NCBI GenBank assembly: GCA_041494245.1
Contig: JBGQAK010000003.1
Location: 124,001-188,000, forward strand
Direction: 5' to 3'
DNA: 64,000 nt
Origin: RBG-13-68-16 sp041494245
Lineage (GTDB): Bacteria; Acidobacteriota; Thermoanaerobaculia; Thermoanaerobaculales; Thermoanaerobaculaceae
The notes below the pieces were generated by a model, which had not been told where the DNA came from, did no database searches, and was given only the letters and a program-made list of their open reading frames with translations. How positions within the stretch are numbered: the first letter of the stretch is position 1; each line of letters opens with the position of its first letter. The position numbers were made by a program, and so were the translations under genes. Shown in pieces: positions 63,186 through 64,000 of this stretch.

Positions 63186-64000
63186 GACCCTTCATTCATG
63201 ACGACTTCATGCTGGAAACGGACGTGGCCGCGGAGCTCTATCACGATCACGCGGAGCACCTGCCGATCATTGACTATCACTGCCACCTGCCCGTCAAGCA
63301 GATCGCCGAGGATCACCGCTTCCGTGCGATCACCGAGATTTGGCTGAACGGAGATCATTACAAGTGGAGGGCGATGCGCGCCAACGGCGTCCCGGAGCGG
63401 CTCTGCACGGGGGACGGGTCGGAGTGGGAGAAGTTCGAAGCCTGGGCGCGGACCGTCCCATTCACCCTCCGCAACCCGCTCTACCACTGGACGCACATGG
63501 AGCTCAAGCGTCCCTTCGGTATCGAGCAGCTCCTCGACGCGCGGACCGCGCGCGACATCTTCGACAGGTGCAACGCGCGGCTGGCCGAACCCGAATTCTC
63601 GGCCCAGGGGCTCCTCCGGCAGTTCCGGGTTACCGTTGTCTGCACGACTGACGACCCGATCGAGTCGCTGGCGCACCATGCCGCGCTGGCCGCGCGGGTG
63701 AATCCGGAGACGCGCGTGTATCCCACGTTCCGGCCCGACCGCGTCCTGGCGACGGGCGATCCGCAGGCCTGGAACGCCTGGGTCGACCGGCTGGAGGAGG
63801 CCGCGGCGCTCTCCATCGGCACCTTCGCGACTCTGCTCGAGGCGCTCGAGTCGCGGCATGCGTTCTTCCACGCCGCTGGTTGCCGCGCCTCCGACCATGG
63901 GCTCGATCAGATGGCCGCGGAGCCGTGGACGGATAAGGAGGCCTCCGAGGCGTTCAAGCGTCTCCGGAGCGGGGAGGCGCTCGAGGCCGGGGAGGCGCGC
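63182..64000 (+). CDS. uxaC: uronate isomerase UxaC (partial, runs off the window)
   Basis: First 273 residues of a metal-dependent uronate isomerase (amidohydrolase fold), which converts galacturonate to tagaturonate and glucuronate to fructuronate. The start MRPFIHDDFMLETDVAAELY and the metal-binding IIDYHCHLPV (His33, His35) are typical. NPLYHWTHMELKRPFGI and VVCTTDDPIESLAHH follow in the expected order. The complete protein is normally about 470 residues; the rest lies beyond base 64000. Its start overlaps the GntR stop by four bases, so enzyme and regulator are made from one transcript. Confidence 0.92.
   Translation, partial: MRPFIHDDFMLETDVAAELYHDHAEHLPIIDYHCHLPVKQIAEDHRFRAITEIWLNGDHYKWRAMRANGVPERLCTGDGSEWEKFEAWARTVPFTLRNPLYHWTHMELKRPFGIEQLLDARTARDIFDRCNARLAEPEFSAQGLLRQFRVTVVCTTDDPIESLAHHAALAARVNPETRVYPTFRPDRVLATGDPQAWNAWVDRLEEAAALSIGTFATLLEALESRHAFFHAAGCRASDHGLDQMAAEPWTDKEASEAFKRLRSGEALEAGEAR

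Overview
The window is GC-rich bacterial DNA from a diderm. It carries two TonB-dependent receptors, a Tsx-like outer-membrane channel, many secreted beta-propeller proteins and a Ser/Thr kinase fused to nSTAND and WD40 domains. This mix, especially Oar-like receptors with a carboxypeptidase-like N-terminal domain and tandem BNR proteins, suggests an Acidobacteriota-type heterotroph. That is an inference from gene content; no rRNA or other phylogenetic marker is present.

Layout. (1) 0.3-21 kb: an export and surface-proteolysis region. It holds a TonB receptor, a large subtilase, three tandem BNR/sialidase-fold secreted paralogues plus the scar of a fourth, an S9 prolyl-oligopeptidase-like enzyme, a shorter BNR protein on the other strand, a periplasmic coiled-coil protein and a large TlpA-type thioredoxin protein. 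(2) 21.1-22.9 kb: a graveyard of integration scars. 3' parts of three tRNA genes (Ala-like, Pro-GGG, Leu-TAG) lie within 1.2 kb, next to the C-terminal remnant of a DUF499-type ATPase. A second copy of the tRNA-Pro fragment lies at 45.8 kb, so 22.3-45.9 kb is bracketed by a 46-bp direct repeat and may be an island. (3) 22.9-34 kb: M3 oligopeptidase, kinase-nSTAND-WD40 protein, Oar-like TonB receptor, and several broken Ser/Thr-kinase 5' ends. (4) 34-45 kb, minus strand: an apparent operon encoding a BMP-family nucleoside-type ABC transporter (ATPase, two permeases, binding protein), the three components of the FdrA/YlbE/YlbF (AllF/AllG/AllH) oxamate carbamoyltransferase group, and a Tsx-like channel. 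The conserved C-terminal segment of FdrA is a separate small gene, and the AllH frame runs into the Tsx frame without a stop. An AraC/GyrI-type regulator lies upstream. (5) 46-48 kb: a small HTH protein and a GT-C membrane glycosyltransferase. (6) 48.4-64 kb: a pectin/hexuronate catabolic locus with pectinesterase, acetylesterase-like hydrolase, ExuT-like transporter, UxaC (partial), UxaE, an SDR likely to be fructuronate reductase, two KDG kinases, KDPG aldolase, 6-phosphogluconate dehydrogenase, a LarA-like nickel racemase/epimerase and two FadR-type GntR regulators.

How the parts work together. In the last region pectin is de-esterified outside the cytoplasm and galacturonate is imported. 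It is then converted galacturonate to tagaturonate (UxaC), to fructuronate (UxaE), to mannonate (SDR), to KDG (mannonate dehydratase, not seen here), to KDPG (KDG kinase), to pyruvate plus glyceraldehyde-3-phosphate (Eda). The LarA homologue and Gnd may form a side branch through gluconate. In the 34-44 kb operon, a purine- or ureide-like compound probably crosses the outer membrane through the Tsx-like channel and the inner membrane through the BMP transporter. The AllFGH-like enzyme would act late in its breakdown. No allantoinase, allantoate hydrolase or carbamate kinase is in the window, so the substrate remains open.
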